Of a stretch of DNA of 64,000 nt, positions 28,169 to 37,898 are shown one piece after another. How positions within the stretch are numbered: the stretch's first letter is position 1; every line of letters starts with the position of its first letter. The notes beneath the pieces are model-generated. The model worked only from the letters and a program-made list of their open reading frames with translations. It was not told the origin of the DNA and did not search any database. A program made the translations under genes and the position numbers. The DNA lies in NCBI RefSeq assembly GCF_001403615.1, contig NZ_LN879451.1:1-64000 (forward strand), in the 5' to 3' direction. The stretch is from Desnuesiella massiliensis. Lineage in GTDB: Bacteria > Bacillota > Clostridia > Clostridiales > Clostridiaceae.

Positions 28169-29083
28169 TTATTTATGCTTTTTTCTTTTAAATTTTAAAG
28201 TAATTCTTTTTCTCTTAGGATTTATTTTATATGCACTTAAAAAAATCAATACAGAAGATATCATCAAATTTATTAAGGCATTAAACTGCCAAAAGGTCAT
28301 GCCTAAAACCTTTTTACTTATATTTAACCCTGGAAACACACTGCCGCCCATTTGCCCAAATTGCGCCATTAATAAAGATGCAAAGGAAGCTATAGGATTA
28401 AAATACATAAGGAAAAATGTGTCTTGATACCTAGCAGCATAGTTACCATAGTTAGTAAACTTTAAGCTTATATATAGGTAAGTTATAAAGGCTGTTCCTA
28501 TATATAAAAATATTATTACAGCATAGGATAGAACATTAGAAGCGGTGCTTCTCTTTAAATAGGTAGAAAAGAACATACCTATGCTACCCATGGTTATGGC
28601 AATCACTATATAGAATAAAAACAATTGTGCTAGCTCTACGACACTTATACCTCCAAACAAAAATATAATTGAAAATACAGGAATAGAGGATACTATTAAT
28701 AGAATTATCTGGCTTAAGGATGCAAATAGCTTTCCTAGTATAATAGAACTATACCTAAGCTCCGTACTTAAAAGTATATCTAGGGTTTGTTTCTCTCTTT
28801 CTCCTGATATAGCTCCTGCTGTTAAGGATGGAGCTATTAAGGTTATTAATCCAAATTGGATAGCCGCTAAGAAAGCATAAGCTCCAAAAATATCGTTAGC
28901 ATTTATCCTATAATACATGTTATTTCTCATGGATACTTTAATTATAAATACTGTAACCAAGGCTAATATGGACACATATACCCCTATTAGTGCTGCCGCC
29001 TTCCATCCCCTCATTTTAACCTTTAACTCTTTTAATAATACTGGGTTTAAATTAAAATTAATTTTTCTTGCTTTATTTTCCAT
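28169..29083 (-). CDS. ABC-2 type transporter permease
   Basis: A 304-residue membrane protein with six helices and the usual ABC-2 features: an N-terminal LKELKVKMRGWK amphipathic stretch before helix 1 and SGEREKQTLDILLSTELRYSSIILGK after helix 2. It forms a transporter or membrane-complex with the ATPase encoded just upstream (2-base gap). The substrate is unknown. In Bacteroidetes the GldF/GldG pair has a similar association with accessory membrane proteins, but homology to gliding genes is not claimed. Confidence 0.9.
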   Translation of the reverse strand: MENKARKINFNLNPVLLKELKVKMRGWKAAALIGVYVSILALVTVFIIKVSMRNNMYYRINANDIFGAYAFLAAIQFGLITLIAPSLTAGAISGEREKQTLDILLSTELRYSSIILGKLFASLSQIILLIVSSIPVFSIIFLFGGISVVELAQLFLFYIVIAITMGSIGMFFSTYLKRSTASNVLSYAVIIFLYIGTAFITYLYISLKFTNYGNYAARYQDTFFLMYFNPIASFASLLMAQFGQMGGSVFPGLNISKKVLGMTFWQFNALINLMISSVLIFLSAYKINPKRKRITLKFKRKKHK

Positions 29084-29085
29084 AG

Positions 29086-30015
29086 CTATTCCTCCACAGT
29101 AGCAGTAACTCTCATAAATACATCTTCAAGACTTCCATCAAGCAGATTAAAGGTTACTACCGGAATATTATTTTCAATTAATCTCTTTAAAAGAGAGCTC
29201 ATATGCTTTTCATCACCATCTATGGACACTTCTATAGTGGTATCAGAGGTTTTATCTATATTATCTAAATTTGGATACTCTCTTAATATATTTATAGCCT
29301 CTTCAAGGTTATCTAATACTTTTATTCTTAAGGTTTTAGTATTGTATACCTTACTCATTATCTCTTCTACAGTTCCGCTAATTACTATTTTTCCACTTTC
29401 GATAATGCCAATACTAGTACAAAGCTCTGCTAACTCAGGAAGTATATGAGAGCTTACAATTATGGTTTTACCCATACCCTTAAGAGTCCTTAAAATCTCC
29501 TTCATCTCTACTCTAGCTCTTGGGTCCATACCTGAGGCAGGCTCATCTAGCACTAGTAGGTCAGGGTTATGCACAAGACTTCTAGCAAGGCATAGCCTTT
29601 GCTTCATACCTCTTGATAAGCTATCTACATAGGCTTCTCTTTTATCAGATAGCTCTACAAGCTGAAGTAAATCATTGCATATCTTTGTTCTTTCCTGTCC
29701 CTTAATCTTATAAATAGAAGCATAAAATTCTAGGTACTCCATTACCTTCAAATCATCATATACCCCGAAAAAGTCTGGCATATAGCCTATTTTTCTTTTT
29801 AACTCCTTGGAGTTTTTAAAGGCATTTATACCGCCTACATATACCTCTCCAGAGGTAGCATCTAATAGGCCTGATACAATCTTCATAGTAGTAGTTTTTC
29901 CTGCTCCATTGGGTCCTACGAATCCAAAAATCTCACCCTTAGGGATATGAAGGCTTAAATTATCCACTGCTTTGAATTTTCCATAATTCTTACATAGGTT
30001 ATTAATTTTCAGCAT
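29086..30015 (-). CDS. ABC transporter ATP-binding protein
   Basis: A 309-residue ATPase of the CcmA/ABC-2 export class. Walker A GPNGAGKTTTMKI (about 34-46), signature LSRGMKQRLCLARSL (about 134-148), Walker B LLVLDEPASGMDPRAR and the switch His in VSSHILPEL are intact. The C-terminal about 80 residues form an extra domain common in this class. Its ATG overlaps the stop codon region of the upstream large membrane protein, indicating coupled translation. Confidence 0.95.
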   Translation of the reverse strand: MLKINNLCKNYGKFKAVDNLSLHIPKGEIFGFVGPNGAGKTTTMKIVSGLLDATSGEVYVGGINAFKNSKELKRKIGYMPDFFGVYDDLKVMEYLEFYASIYKIKGQERTKICNDLLQLVELSDKREAYVDSLSRGMKQRLCLARSLVHNPDLLVLDEPASGMDPRARVEMKEILRTLKGMGKTIIVSSHILPELAELCTSIGIIESGKIVISGTVEEIMSKVYNTKTLRIKVLDNLEEAINILREYPNLDNIDKTSDTTIEVSIDGDEKHMSSLLKRLIENNIPVVTFNLLDGSLEDVFMRVTATVEE

Positions 30016-32381
30016 TACTTAACCCTCCCCTTTACTGAAATTTTGGGTATTGAGGAATCTCCGCCATTACCTAGATCTATCTTTATTTTTAATACATTGT
30101 TCTTATCTACATATTTCTTTATTTCTTCGGAACCTAATTTACCTTCTTTAGCTTCCTCCCAAGTACTAGTGCTTATATTCCAAAAATAGTTTTTTACATT
30201 ATTAGATCTGCTCTCACTCTTAAATTCCATTTCCTCTACATTTATTTTTTTATCTATATCATATAACACTTCACCATAGCCTGAACCAAATATTCTTCCT
30301 GCATACTCATCATACTTTAATGATCCTGCCATTAACCTTCCTTCTACAAAGCCTAAGGGATAACTGGCCACGTTATCTTTTATAAAATTTACCTTTAAAT
30401 TAGCTCTTACTAAGGTTCTTTCATAGCTCTTCACACTGCTATCATTAACTAATATAGGGTTAGCTACCTTAGATTTAGTAAATCCAATGAGAGTAATATT
30501 ATTTACTTTCTCTCTAAGCCCCCTTCTCATTAATAGCTCTAGCATCATTCTTTTCTGTTGCCTATCAACAAATTTCTTTCTTTCCTCTTCGCCGCTAATA
30601 GTTGGTGGAGGTCCATTAAAGCCATAAATCTTATTGATGAATTCATATAAATTACCATCATAACTATTTAATGCTCCATTAACTTCCTTTACTTCTCCCT
30701 TTTTAATATCTCCTATAGATACATATTGTCCCGGAGTAAGTATTACGCAATCCTCTAAGTCCATTTCTGTTAAATTTTTTATAGAACCATTTATATTATT
30801 ATTTTCGTAGGAAAAATTAGTTTCCATGCTTTGGGCTTTCATAATGCTTTGTTTAGTAGAAACTACTTTATTGGATAATATGCTGGCATCATTAAATTCT
30901 ACATACTTATTAGCTCCATCGTAAATTTTAGCATCTAAATCCCCTGTAGCTCCTTCTCTTAATCTATCGTCTCCATAATAAGGATTATTAATAGGCTTTA
31001 CTGCTTCTCCCTCTGTGCCACTTACCTTGATTTTCATTTTGTTAGGGGTGAATATACCAAAGTAACTCTCTCTAGAGGCTATACCTTTTTCATCTATACT
31101 GACAATAGATATTGTGTTATTGGTTATAGTGCTTATCCTTGAAGATGATCCTGATATATACATTATTAATGCAAATACTAAAGCTATAGCTGGTACCGCT
31201 ACCCACATGAATTCTCTTTTGTCTAGCTTTTTTAATATTATATAACTTAAAGGTGCTACTATTAAAATATAGATTACTAGTATTAAACTAAAACTGCCTG
31301 TACTAGGTGAAGGCATTTCAGAAAATAAATTCATAACTTCTCTTAATAGATAAGATAAATCTCCTCGGCCGTTTCTTATTGCATTTATACTATTATCTAT
31401 GTTCATAGAAGAACCTAGTAAGTTTTCTATAAATGCAGAGGAGTCCTGTCCACCAGTGAAAGGGCTCACTCCAAGATCAAAGGTAAATATTAATACCTTT
31501 CCCTTTCCTCTTGGAAGATCTTTTACAAGAGATTTCTGAGGGGAAGTTAATATATCACTTGCTCCTTTTACATCTAGATTAAAAATATCTATGTCCTGTA
31601 ATGTATTACTTACTCCTTTAGAAGATAATTTGCTTATTTCTCCTGTTTTTATTTTTTCAACTTTTCCAGGGTCTCCTTCAATAAAGTTATCCTTAAATAT
31701 TCCTAAGGTTTTTAAATAGGTATTCCCTGTACCTATTAACAAAGTACCTCCTTTATTAACCCAATCTTTTAAAGCCTCATATTGCTCTTTACTTAATTTA
31801 GTAGTGTCGAAATTATTTATTACTATTAGGTTAAAAGAACCCATTACTTCTACATCTTCTGGTAAGTTTTTCTCATTTAGCCTTATTACCTTATTAGATA
31901 AAGACATACCATTAGGCGCCGGAATCTTATTTATGTAGCTTACACTATCAAAGTCCTCACTTAATATACCAATAAACATGGTCATATTGTTTGAGCCTAG
32001 AGATAATGCGGCTTCACTTTCATAAACTTTATTCTTACCATTATTTATAATTATTTTATACTTTGAATAACTGCCCATTATAGGTACATTTATCATAATG
32101 TCCTTTGTCGAATCTTTAGGAAGGCTTATAGGTTTAACATAACTGGTGTATTTACCAGGCATGGTGGGTACATGAATTTCTACAGTTCCTTCTATGTCCT
32201 GCATATTATTTTCCACAGTCAATTTTATTGGCGCTGAGCTTTCCACCTTATAATTACCATCAAAACCCAATTCATATTTTACATTCAAGCCTTTACTATC
32301 TGCTTCAACTTCATATACGTTAAAGTAGGACAATAATAATCCTATAGCTAAAAGCAAAATAAATTTAATATATTTTCTCAT
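30015..32381 (-). CDS. Large secreted/membrane protein, first gene of the MoxR-ABC operon
   Basis: About 788 residues. Signal/anchor helix (about 6-24), a beta-sandwich exterior part (NYKVESSAPIKLTVENNMQD), a GATase-like segment with LKDWVNKGGTLLIGTGNTY (about 205-225), then two helices (about 365-385, 392-412) and a second exterior beta-rich part. It resembles DUF4350/GldG-like partners of ABC-2 exporters, by architecture only. The frame can be extended to a TTG at 32414 through the family C repeat; the ATG at 32379-32381 with AAGGGGG is the real start. Confidence 0.7.
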   Translation of the reverse strand: MRKYIKFILLLAIGLLLSYFNVYEVEADSKGLNVKYELGFDGNYKVESSAPIKLTVENNMQDIEGTVEIHVPTMPGKYTSYVKPISLPKDSTKDIMINVPIMGSYSKYKIIINNGKNKVYESEAALSLGSNNMTMFIGILSEDFDSVSYINKIPAPNGMSLSNKVIRLNEKNLPEDVEVMGSFNLIVINNFDTTKLSKEQYEALKDWVNKGGTLLIGTGNTYLKTLGIFKDNFIEGDPGKVEKIKTGEISKLSSKGVSNTLQDIDIFNLDVKGASDILTSPQKSLVKDLPRGKGKVLIFTFDLGVSPFTGGQDSSAFIENLLGSSMNIDNSINAIRNGRGDLSYLLREVMNLFSEMPSPSTGSFSLILVIYILIVAPLSYIILKKLDKREFMWVAVPAIALVFALIMYISGSSSRISTITNNTISIVSIDEKGIASRESYFGIFTPNKMKIKVSGTEGEAVKPINNPYYGDDRLREGATGDLDAKIYDGANKYVEFNDASILSNKVVSTKQSIMKAQSMETNFSYENNNINGSIKNLTEMDLEDCVILTPGQYVSIGDIKKGEVKEVNGALNSYDGNLYEFINKIYGFNGPPPTISGEEERKKFVDRQQKRMMLELLMRRGLREKVNNITLIGFTKSKVANPILVNDSSVKSYERTLVRANLKVNFIKDNVASYPLGFVEGRLMAGSLKYDEYAGRIFGSGYGEVLYDIDKKINVEEMEFKSESRSNNVKNYFWNISTSTWEEAKEGKLGSEEIKKYVDKNNVLKIKIDLGNGGDSSIPKISVKGRVK

Positions 32382-32402
32382 TTTCCCCCTTCTTTCCACG
32401 TA

Positions 32403-32560
32403 AGGCATCTCCAAAAAATAACTAGTCAGTCTACTCGTCTATTTTGCGTAATACTGCGTCCACAGAGCCCACTAATAGCCCCACTATTAATGGAACCTGT
32501 GTCCTTGTCTTACGCAAAATATACTTCGCATTTTTGACTAGTTATTTTTTTACGATGCCT
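32403..32560. mobile_element. Palindromic element family C, copy 1
   Basis: About 158 bp with about 25-bp imperfect terminal inverted repeats (AGGCATCTCCAAAAAATAAC at left; GACTAGTTATTTTTTTACG then ATGCCT at right) and an inner pair ATTTTGCGTAA / TTACGCAAAAT. It occupies the 5' region of the large ABC-linked operon, so the operon promoter lies within or upstream of it. A short derivative is at 48004-48070. Confidence 0.75.
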
Positions 32561-32668
32561 AAAGTTTTTCCATATCTAATATACGTTTTTTATTAAATAT
32601 AGTGCTATGTTTTTTATATAATGCACAGCAATACAATTATACCATATTTTTGTAATATTATATAAGAA

Positions 32669-32702
32669 AAAAACAGGCAACAAGTTTTAAACTTATTGCC
32701 TG
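32669..32702 (-). terminator. Terminator of tRNA-Asn
   Basis: Minus-strand CAGGCAATAAGTTT/AAACTTGTTGCCTG stem followed by seven T. Confidence 0.88.
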
Positions 32703-32742
32703 CTCTATATTTAACGCTAGTTAAGGTTTCAAAAAATAAAAA

Positions 32743-32817
<75 letters not shown>

Positions 32818-32835
32818 ACGTCATCTACAAATAAT

Positions 32836-32863
32836 ATTATATCAACTTATTTTAAAAATGCAA
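32836..32863 (-). promoter_or_regulatory. tRNA-Asn promoter
   Basis: TTGCAT (32858-32863), 16-base spacer, TATAAT (32836-32841), about 20 bases before the mature tRNA 5' end. Confidence 0.75.
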
Positions 32864-32891
32864 TAGTTTTTTAAAATTTTTTTTAATAAAA

Positions 32892-32939
32892 ATAGAGACC
32901 TCACTCTCTAGAAACTCTAATGAGTGAAGGCTCTATTTT
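32892..32939 (-). terminator. Terminator of lysS
   Basis: Minus-strand AATAGAGCCTTCACTC ... GAGTGAGGTCTCTATT stem followed by TTTATT, immediately after the lysS stop codon. Confidence 0.8.
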
Positions 32940-32941
32940 AA

Positions 32942-34447
32942 TTATTGTTGTGGCTTCATAGTTGGGAATAATATTACGTCTCTTATAGAATAAGCATCTG
33001 TTAAAAACATTATTATTCTATCAATACCTATACCTAGACCGCCTGTTGGAGGCATTCCAGTTTCTAAGGCACTCATGAATTCCTCATCTATCATATAAGC
33101 TTCATCATCTCCAAGCTCTCTTTCTTGAGCTTGTTGATTAAATCTATCTCTTTGTACTATCGGATCATTTAATTCTGAGTAGGCATTACATACCTCTCTG
33201 CCAAATATAAATCCTTCAAATCTCTCAGTGTATTCTTCATTTCCTCTCTTTTTCTTTGTTAGAGGAGATATTTCTACTGGATAGTCCATTACAAAGGTTG
33301 GCTGTATTAAATGTTCTTCTGCATATTCTTCAAATAATACATTTAGCACATCAGCTTTTGTGCAATCCTTTAGCTCTTTCTTGAACTCTAAGTGTTTTTC
33401 CTTTGCAATAGCCCTAGCGTCTTCATGAGTTTTTATTTCATTGAAGTCAATGTTAGCATATTCCTTAACAAGGTCTACCATAGTGGCTCTTCTCCAAGGT
33501 GGAGTAAAGTCTATTTCTGCTCCTTGATATGTTATTTTAGTAGTTCCATGAATCTTTTCACAAACATAGGCAACTAAGTTTTCCATAATTTCCATCATAT
33601 CATTATAATCAGCAAATGCTTCATATAGCTCTATCATTGTAAACTCTGGATTATGTCTTATATCTATTCCTTCATTTCTGAAGTTCTTACCCATATCATA
33701 AACTTTTTCAAAGCCCGCTACTATACACCTCTTTAGATATAATTCTGTGGCTATTCTTAAGTACATATCTATATCTAAGGCATTATGGTGAGTAGTAAAT
33801 GGTCTTGCAGCCGCTCCTCCTGCTATAGGTGATAATATAGGAGTTTCAACCTCCAAATATCCTCTATTATCAAGGAATTCTCTTATGTATTTTATTATTT
33901 GAGATCTTTTTATAAAGGTATCCTTAACCTTTGGATTTGTGATTATATCCACTTCTCTTTGTCTATATCTTAAATCTGGATCCTTTAATCCATGCCATTT
34001 TTCTGGTAGAGGCTTTAAGGATTTTGATATTAAAGCATAATCATTCACTTGAACGGATATTTCCTCTGTCTTAGTCTTGAAAACTTTACCAGTAACACTT
34101 ATCCAGTCTCCAAGATCTAAAGTCTTAAAAGCCTTATGCTTTTCTTCACCTAATACATCTATTTTTAAGAAAAGTTGCATTTTACCGTCTCTATCATGAA
34201 TATCAGCAAAACCTGCTTTTCCTTGAACTCTTTTGGACATAAGTCTGCCAGCTAATTTAACTTCTTGTCCCTCTAACGAATCATAGTTTTCCTTAACTTG
34301 GCTAGAGCTATGAGTTCTCTCCACCTTATAAACATCAAAAGGGTCCTTACCTTGCTCTTGTAATTCACTTAACTTCTGTCTTCTTAGTGTTTCTTGCTCA
34401 TTATATTGAGCCTCTAGTTCTTGAATATTAATCTCTTCATTAGCCAT
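32942..34447 (-). CDS. lysS: Lysine--tRNA ligase (class II)
   Basis: A class II lysyl-tRNA synthetase of 501 residues. The N-terminal OB fold binds the anticodon (EVKLAGRLMSKRVQGKAGFADIHD, about 62-86). Motif 2 is KNFRNEGIDIRHNPEFTMIE (about 253-272), and motif 3 is GLGIGIDRIIMFLTD near the C-terminus. ATG with GGAGGG. It is 13 bases after greA and probably co-transcribed with it, the arrangement seen in many Firmicutes. Confidence 0.98.
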   Translation of the reverse strand: MANEEINIQELEAQYNEQETLRRQKLSELQEQGKDPFDVYKVERTHSSSQVKENYDSLEGQEVKLAGRLMSKRVQGKAGFADIHDRDGKMQLFLKIDVLGEEKHKAFKTLDLGDWISVTGKVFKTKTEEISVQVNDYALISKSLKPLPEKWHGLKDPDLRYRQREVDIITNPKVKDTFIKRSQIIKYIREFLDNRGYLEVETPILSPIAGGAAARPFTTHHNALDIDMYLRIATELYLKRCIVAGFEKVYDMGKNFRNEGIDIRHNPEFTMIELYEAFADYNDMMEIMENLVAYVCEKIHGTTKITYQGAEIDFTPPWRRATMVDLVKEYANIDFNEIKTHEDARAIAKEKHLEFKKELKDCTKADVLNVLFEEYAEEHLIQPTFVMDYPVEISPLTKKKRGNEEYTERFEGFIFGREVCNAYSELNDPIVQRDRFNQQAQERELGDDEAYMIDEEFMSALETGMPPTGGLGIGIDRIIMFLTDAYSIRDVILFPTMKPQQ

Positions 34448-34460
34448 GAATATCCCTCCG

Positions 34461-34940
34461 TTAATCTCTTCTTATTCCTAAGATTTCAAATTTATTTACA
34501 CCTTCTGGCACACTAACCTCTACAACTTCTCCAATCTTTTTGCCCACTAAGGCATTCCCTACTGGAGATTCATTAGATATTCTAAAGTTCATTGGATCAG
34601 CCTCAGCAGAACCTACAATAGTATATTCCACTTCTTCATCAAACTCATAATCTTTAACCTTTACTATGGATCCTACACTTACTGTATCCGTTGAAATTTC
34701 GCTTTCATCTATTACTGAAGCATTTTTCAACATATTTTCAAGTGACGCTATTCTTCCTTCTACAAAGGCTTGCTCATTTTTAGCCTCATCATATTCTGAG
34801 TTTTCACTTAGGTCTCCATAACCTAGAGCCACCTTAATTTTTTCAGTTATTTCTTTTCTTTTAACAGTCTTTAAATATTCTAACTCTTCCTCTAATTTTT
34901 TTACACCCTCATAAGTCATTATATATTTTTTCTCGCTCAT
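34461..34940 (-). CDS. greA: Transcription elongation factor GreA
   Basis: Cleaves backtracked RNA in stalled RNA polymerase. N-terminal coiled coil with LGYGDLSENSEYDEAKNEQA, where the acidic tip residues D and E reside, then the FKBP-like C-terminal domain (ALVGKKIGEVVEVSVPEG). With the start at ATG 34938-34940 (MSEKKYIMTYEG), eight bases after AAAGGGGAG, the length is 159 residues, normal for the family. The longer frame to 34964 would bury the ribosome site. Confidence 0.96.
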   Translation of the reverse strand: MSEKKYIMTYEGVKKLEEELEYLKTVKRKEITEKIKVALGYGDLSENSEYDEAKNEQAFVEGRIASLENMLKNASVIDESEISTDTVSVGSIVKVKDYEFDEEVEYTIVGSAEADPMNFRISNESPVGNALVGKKIGEVVEVSVPEGVNKFEILGIRRD

Positions 34941-35057
34941 TTTTTTCTCCCCTTTAAACTTCATTACTTTATATTATTAATTGATATGTTTGCTTTTATT
35001 TTTATAATATGTTTATTATAGCTTTTAAAGCACATTTAGGTTATTATAAAACAGCCC

Positions 35058-35891
35058 TTATATATTGTCAACACTTACAATACTATGGTTAAATTTAATA
35101 TTATCTAAAATTATTCCATTATAGTTTAGGGACCTTTCTATATCCTTCTCCCCCATCTGGCCTAATATAGCTCCTAGAAGCTCACAGGACACCTCATCCT
35201 CCTTCATTGTCCAAGGAACTTTAAAGGTAATATCGTTTACTATAATATGTGAAGGTTTATCTGGCACATATAGATTGTTAATGTACCAAATATTTTTATT
35301 TTCATAGGATTGTTCTCTAGTAGTAACAACAAAATCAGCAATTTTATAAGCATAATCATCATCCCAAGTAACTTCCGGAGATATGCCGTAATTAGAAATA
35401 ATATAATCTCTTAGTCTTAAAGACTTTTTTAAATCTTTAGATAGAAGAACTAAGTACTTTGTATTCTTTGCTAATTCATAAATTACTTCTTTTACTACTC
35501 TTTCGTTGGCGTCATCAACAACAATACAGCTGTTTTTAATGCTCTTATTTGTATTTCTTAATATAAGCTGTATGCTTTTAAATACGCCAAAGGCAAATAG
35601 CCTCTTTTGAAAATCATCCATTAAGAAATAATCCATAGCTCTTATTATCTTAGGACTTAATACCGCCTCTGTGCCTTTTGCTAATCGCTTTGTGTTTGTA
35701 ATATTATAATAATAAGCATCTTTATTTAAATTAGAAGGTACTTTTACTTTTAGTATTTTTACTCCTAACTCTTTAATTATTATATCTTCTGTTATTTTTG
35801 TTTTAAACCTATCAAGGATTTTTGATAATCCATTGAAGCTGTCATAGGGCACACTATCTTCTCTTAAACTTATATCAATAATATTATTCAT
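35058..35891 (-). CDS. Conserved hypothetical protein between dusB and greA
   Basis: A 277-residue soluble protein; I do not recognise its family. It has no signal or membrane helix. The central region (about 118-200) alternates strands and helices (NSCIVVDDANERVVKEVIYELAKNT; KYLVLLSKDLKKSL), consistent with a Rossmann-like fold. The position inside a tightly conserved housekeeping block and an intact frame argue that it is a real gene. ATG start; weak ribosome site (AGGTG). Confidence 0.6.
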   Translation of the reverse strand: MNNIIDISLREDSVPYDSFNGLSKILDRFKTKITEDIIIKELGVKILKVKVPSNLNKDAYYYNITNTKRLAKGTEAVLSPKIIRAMDYFLMDDFQKRLFAFGVFKSIQLILRNTNKSIKNSCIVVDDANERVVKEVIYELAKNTKYLVLLSKDLKKSLRLRDYIISNYGISPEVTWDDDYAYKIADFVVTTREQSYENKNIWYINNLYVPDKPSHIIVNDITFKVPWTMKEDEVSCELLGAILGQMGEKDIERSLNYNGIILDNIKFNHSIVSVDNI

Positions 35892-35966
35892 AAGTTCACC
35901 TTATTTATATTATTTATACCCTATATTTATTCTGTAATTTCAAATTAAATTACTTTTAATATAAAT

Positions 35967-36929
35967 TTATAAGGACGCTTTATATGCTTTTAGCAGCTCA
36001 ATAGCTCTTTGGCCGCTCTTTTCATAATTTATGCTTTCTTTAATTTCCGTACAGTTTTTAAGGCCCTTTATATACCAAGCTACATGCTTTCTCATCTCTC
36101 TCACGGCTTTTTCTTCACCATCGTAGTGAAGAGCTAAATTGTAGTGTTTTATGCACATATCTATCTTTTCCTCTGGGGTTGGTTCTATAATCTTATTTCC
36201 TTTTAGATATTCCTTAACCTGAGAAAAGAGCCAAGGATTTCCCATGGATCCTCTAGCAATCATAACTCCATCACAGTTAGTATAGCTAAGCATATTAATA
36301 GCATCTTCCGCTTTAAAAACATCACCATTACCAATAACAGGAACAGCTATCTTTTCTTTTACCTGCTTTATTATATCCCAATCTGCTATACCTTCATACA
36401 TTTGCTCTCTGGTTCTACCATGAACAGCTATAGCATGTGCACCAGCCTCTTCTAGAGCCTGGGCAAATTCTATTGCGTTAACTTCAGCCTTATCAAAACC
36501 CTTTCTAATTTTCACTGTTACAGGCTTTATTGAAGCTTTTCTTACTTCCTTTACTATACTATGAGCTAGCTTAGGCTCCCTCATAAGCGCAGAGCCTTCT
36601 CCATTTTTAACAATTTTGGGAGCTGGACATCCCATATTTATGTCAATTAAGCATACTTTATCATCAAGATTAAATCTTTCTGCAGCCTTAGCCATGATTA
36701 AAGGGTCATTTCCAAAAATCTGCACTGCCACAGGGCTTTCTTTATCAGAAATTCTTAGAAGCTGTTCTGTATTTTCACTTCCATAATATAATGCTTTTGC
36801 ACTTACCATCTCAGTATAAACTAATCCACAGTCCATATCTTTACAAATAGCTCTAAAAGAAATATCCGTCACCCCTGCCATAGGAGCTAAAAAAATATTA
36901 TTTTCAAAGTTTAGATTGCTAATCTTCAT
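35967..36929 (-). CDS. dusB: tRNA-dihydrouridine synthase
   Basis: FMN enzyme that reduces uridines in tRNA D-loops; TIM-barrel N-terminal domain. Motifs: FLAPMAGVTDISFR (about 14-27), QIFGNDP, DINMGCPAPKIVKNGEGSALM with the catalytic Cys (about 98-118), VKIRKGFD and VIGNGDVFKAEDA and MIARGSMGNPWLF for FMN phosphate. The open frame starts one codon earlier at TTG; ATG 36927-36929 is chosen, with AAGGAG upstream. It follows coaX closely, as yacF lies near yacB in Bacillus. Confidence 0.96.
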   Translation of the reverse strand: MKISNLNFENNIFLAPMAGVTDISFRAICKDMDCGLVYTEMVSAKALYYGSENTEQLLRISDKESPVAVQIFGNDPLIMAKAAERFNLDDKVCLIDINMGCPAPKIVKNGEGSALMREPKLAHSIVKEVRKASIKPVTVKIRKGFDKAEVNAIEFAQALEEAGAHAIAVHGRTREQMYEGIADWDIIKQVKEKIAVPVIGNGDVFKAEDAINMLSYTNCDGVMIARGSMGNPWLFSQVKEYLKGNKIIEPTPEEKIDMCIKHYNLALHYDGEEKAVREMRKHVAWYIKGLKNCTEIKESINYEKSGQRAIELLKAYKASL

Positions 36930-36935
36930 CAAGAA

Positions 36936-37715
36936 CTACTCCTTATTTTTTTCATAAATAATTCTTAGTCCCTCTAAGGTTAAATAGGGATCAATCTTAT
37001 CAATGCATTTACATTCATCATAAATCATTTTAGCCAATCCCCCTGTGGCAATAACATAGGGTTCTTTTTCTCCTAAGGCTATCATTTCTTGCTTCATTTT
37101 TGAAACTATGTATTTAACTTGACCTATATATCCATATATTATGCCGGCTTGCATGCTGCTTACAGTATTTTTACATATAACATTTGGAGTCTTTGTTAAT
37201 TCAACTCTTGGTAGTTTTGCTGCTCTTTCAAAAAGTGCATCAGAGGATATTTTTATACCAGGGCATATGGTTCCTCCAAGATAGTCCCCATTTTTAGTTA
37301 CTGCACAGAAGGTAGTAGCAGTTCCAAAATCTATTATTATAAGAGACTTCTTATACATTTCATGAGCTGCCACTGCATTTACAATTCTATCTGCCCCTAC
37401 TTCTTTAGGGTTGTCGTATTTAATATTTATGCCAGTTTTTATTCCCGGTCCTACTACTATAGGATTCATATTAAAATACTTCCTTATCATATGCTCTAAA
37501 GAGTACATTATATTTGGAACCACAGAGGATACAATAACACCTTTTACATCTTCAGCACTAAGATTGCTCTGAACAAAAAGTTGCTTAACTTGTATTCCAT
37601 ACTCATCAGAGGTCTTTTTAGAGTCTGTAGATAATCTCCAATCCGCGACAAACTTTCCCTCTTTATAAACCCCTAGCACTATATTTGTGTTTCCCACATC
37701 TATAAGCAACACCAT
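36936..37715 (-). CDS. coaX: Type III pantothenate kinase
   Basis: Phosphorylates pantothenate, the first step of CoA synthesis. The 259 residues show LLIDVGNTNIVLGVY (phosphate 1 motif), GVIVSSVVPN, GADRIVNAVAAHEMY with catalytic Asp, and IDFGTATTFCAV (phosphate 2). ASKHA-fold, potassium dependent in characterised members. The GTG three codons upstream (37724) is within the ribosome site, so ATG 37713-37715 is preferred. A family A repeat lies downstream of no gene of its own, about 85 bases upstream of this start. Confidence 0.95.
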   Translation of the reverse strand: MVLLIDVGNTNIVLGVYKEGKFVADWRLSTDSKKTSDEYGIQVKQLFVQSNLSAEDVKGVIVSSVVPNIMYSLEHMIRKYFNMNPIVVGPGIKTGINIKYDNPKEVGADRIVNAVAAHEMYKKSLIIIDFGTATTFCAVTKNGDYLGGTICPGIKISSDALFERAAKLPRVELTKTPNVICKNTVSSMQAGIIYGYIGQVKYIVSKMKQEMIALGEKEPYVIATGGLAKMIYDECKCIDKIDPYLTLEGLRIIYEKNKE

Positions 37716-37798
37716 TATAAACACCGCCTCTATATAATTATAAAAGCAGCTCTATAGCTGCCTTTAATTTAAATATTAGTAATTCTATCTAGTATATA

Positions 37799-37898
37799 TA
37801 GGGAAACACTACGAAAACTTAACTTATACATGTTCTAAAATGGCATCTTTAAGCCATTATGGTGCATGTATAAGTTAAAAGCTTACGTTGTTTCCCTA
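37799..37898 (+). mobile_element. Palindromic element family A, copy 2
   Basis: About 100 bp, ends TAGGGAAACACTACG and GTTGTTTCCCTA; left flank TA (37797-37798), right flank TT, so the target duplication is imperfect here. Interior AACTTATACATGT / GCATGTATAAGTT arms pair. It lies in the gap between the decarboxylase operon and coaX. Confidence 0.8.

Noticed and set aside
32382..32414. An 11-residue extension of the first gene of the MoxR/ABC operon
   Set aside because: It starts at TTG at the edge of the family C repeat, and the real ribosome site AAGGGGG lies inside it.
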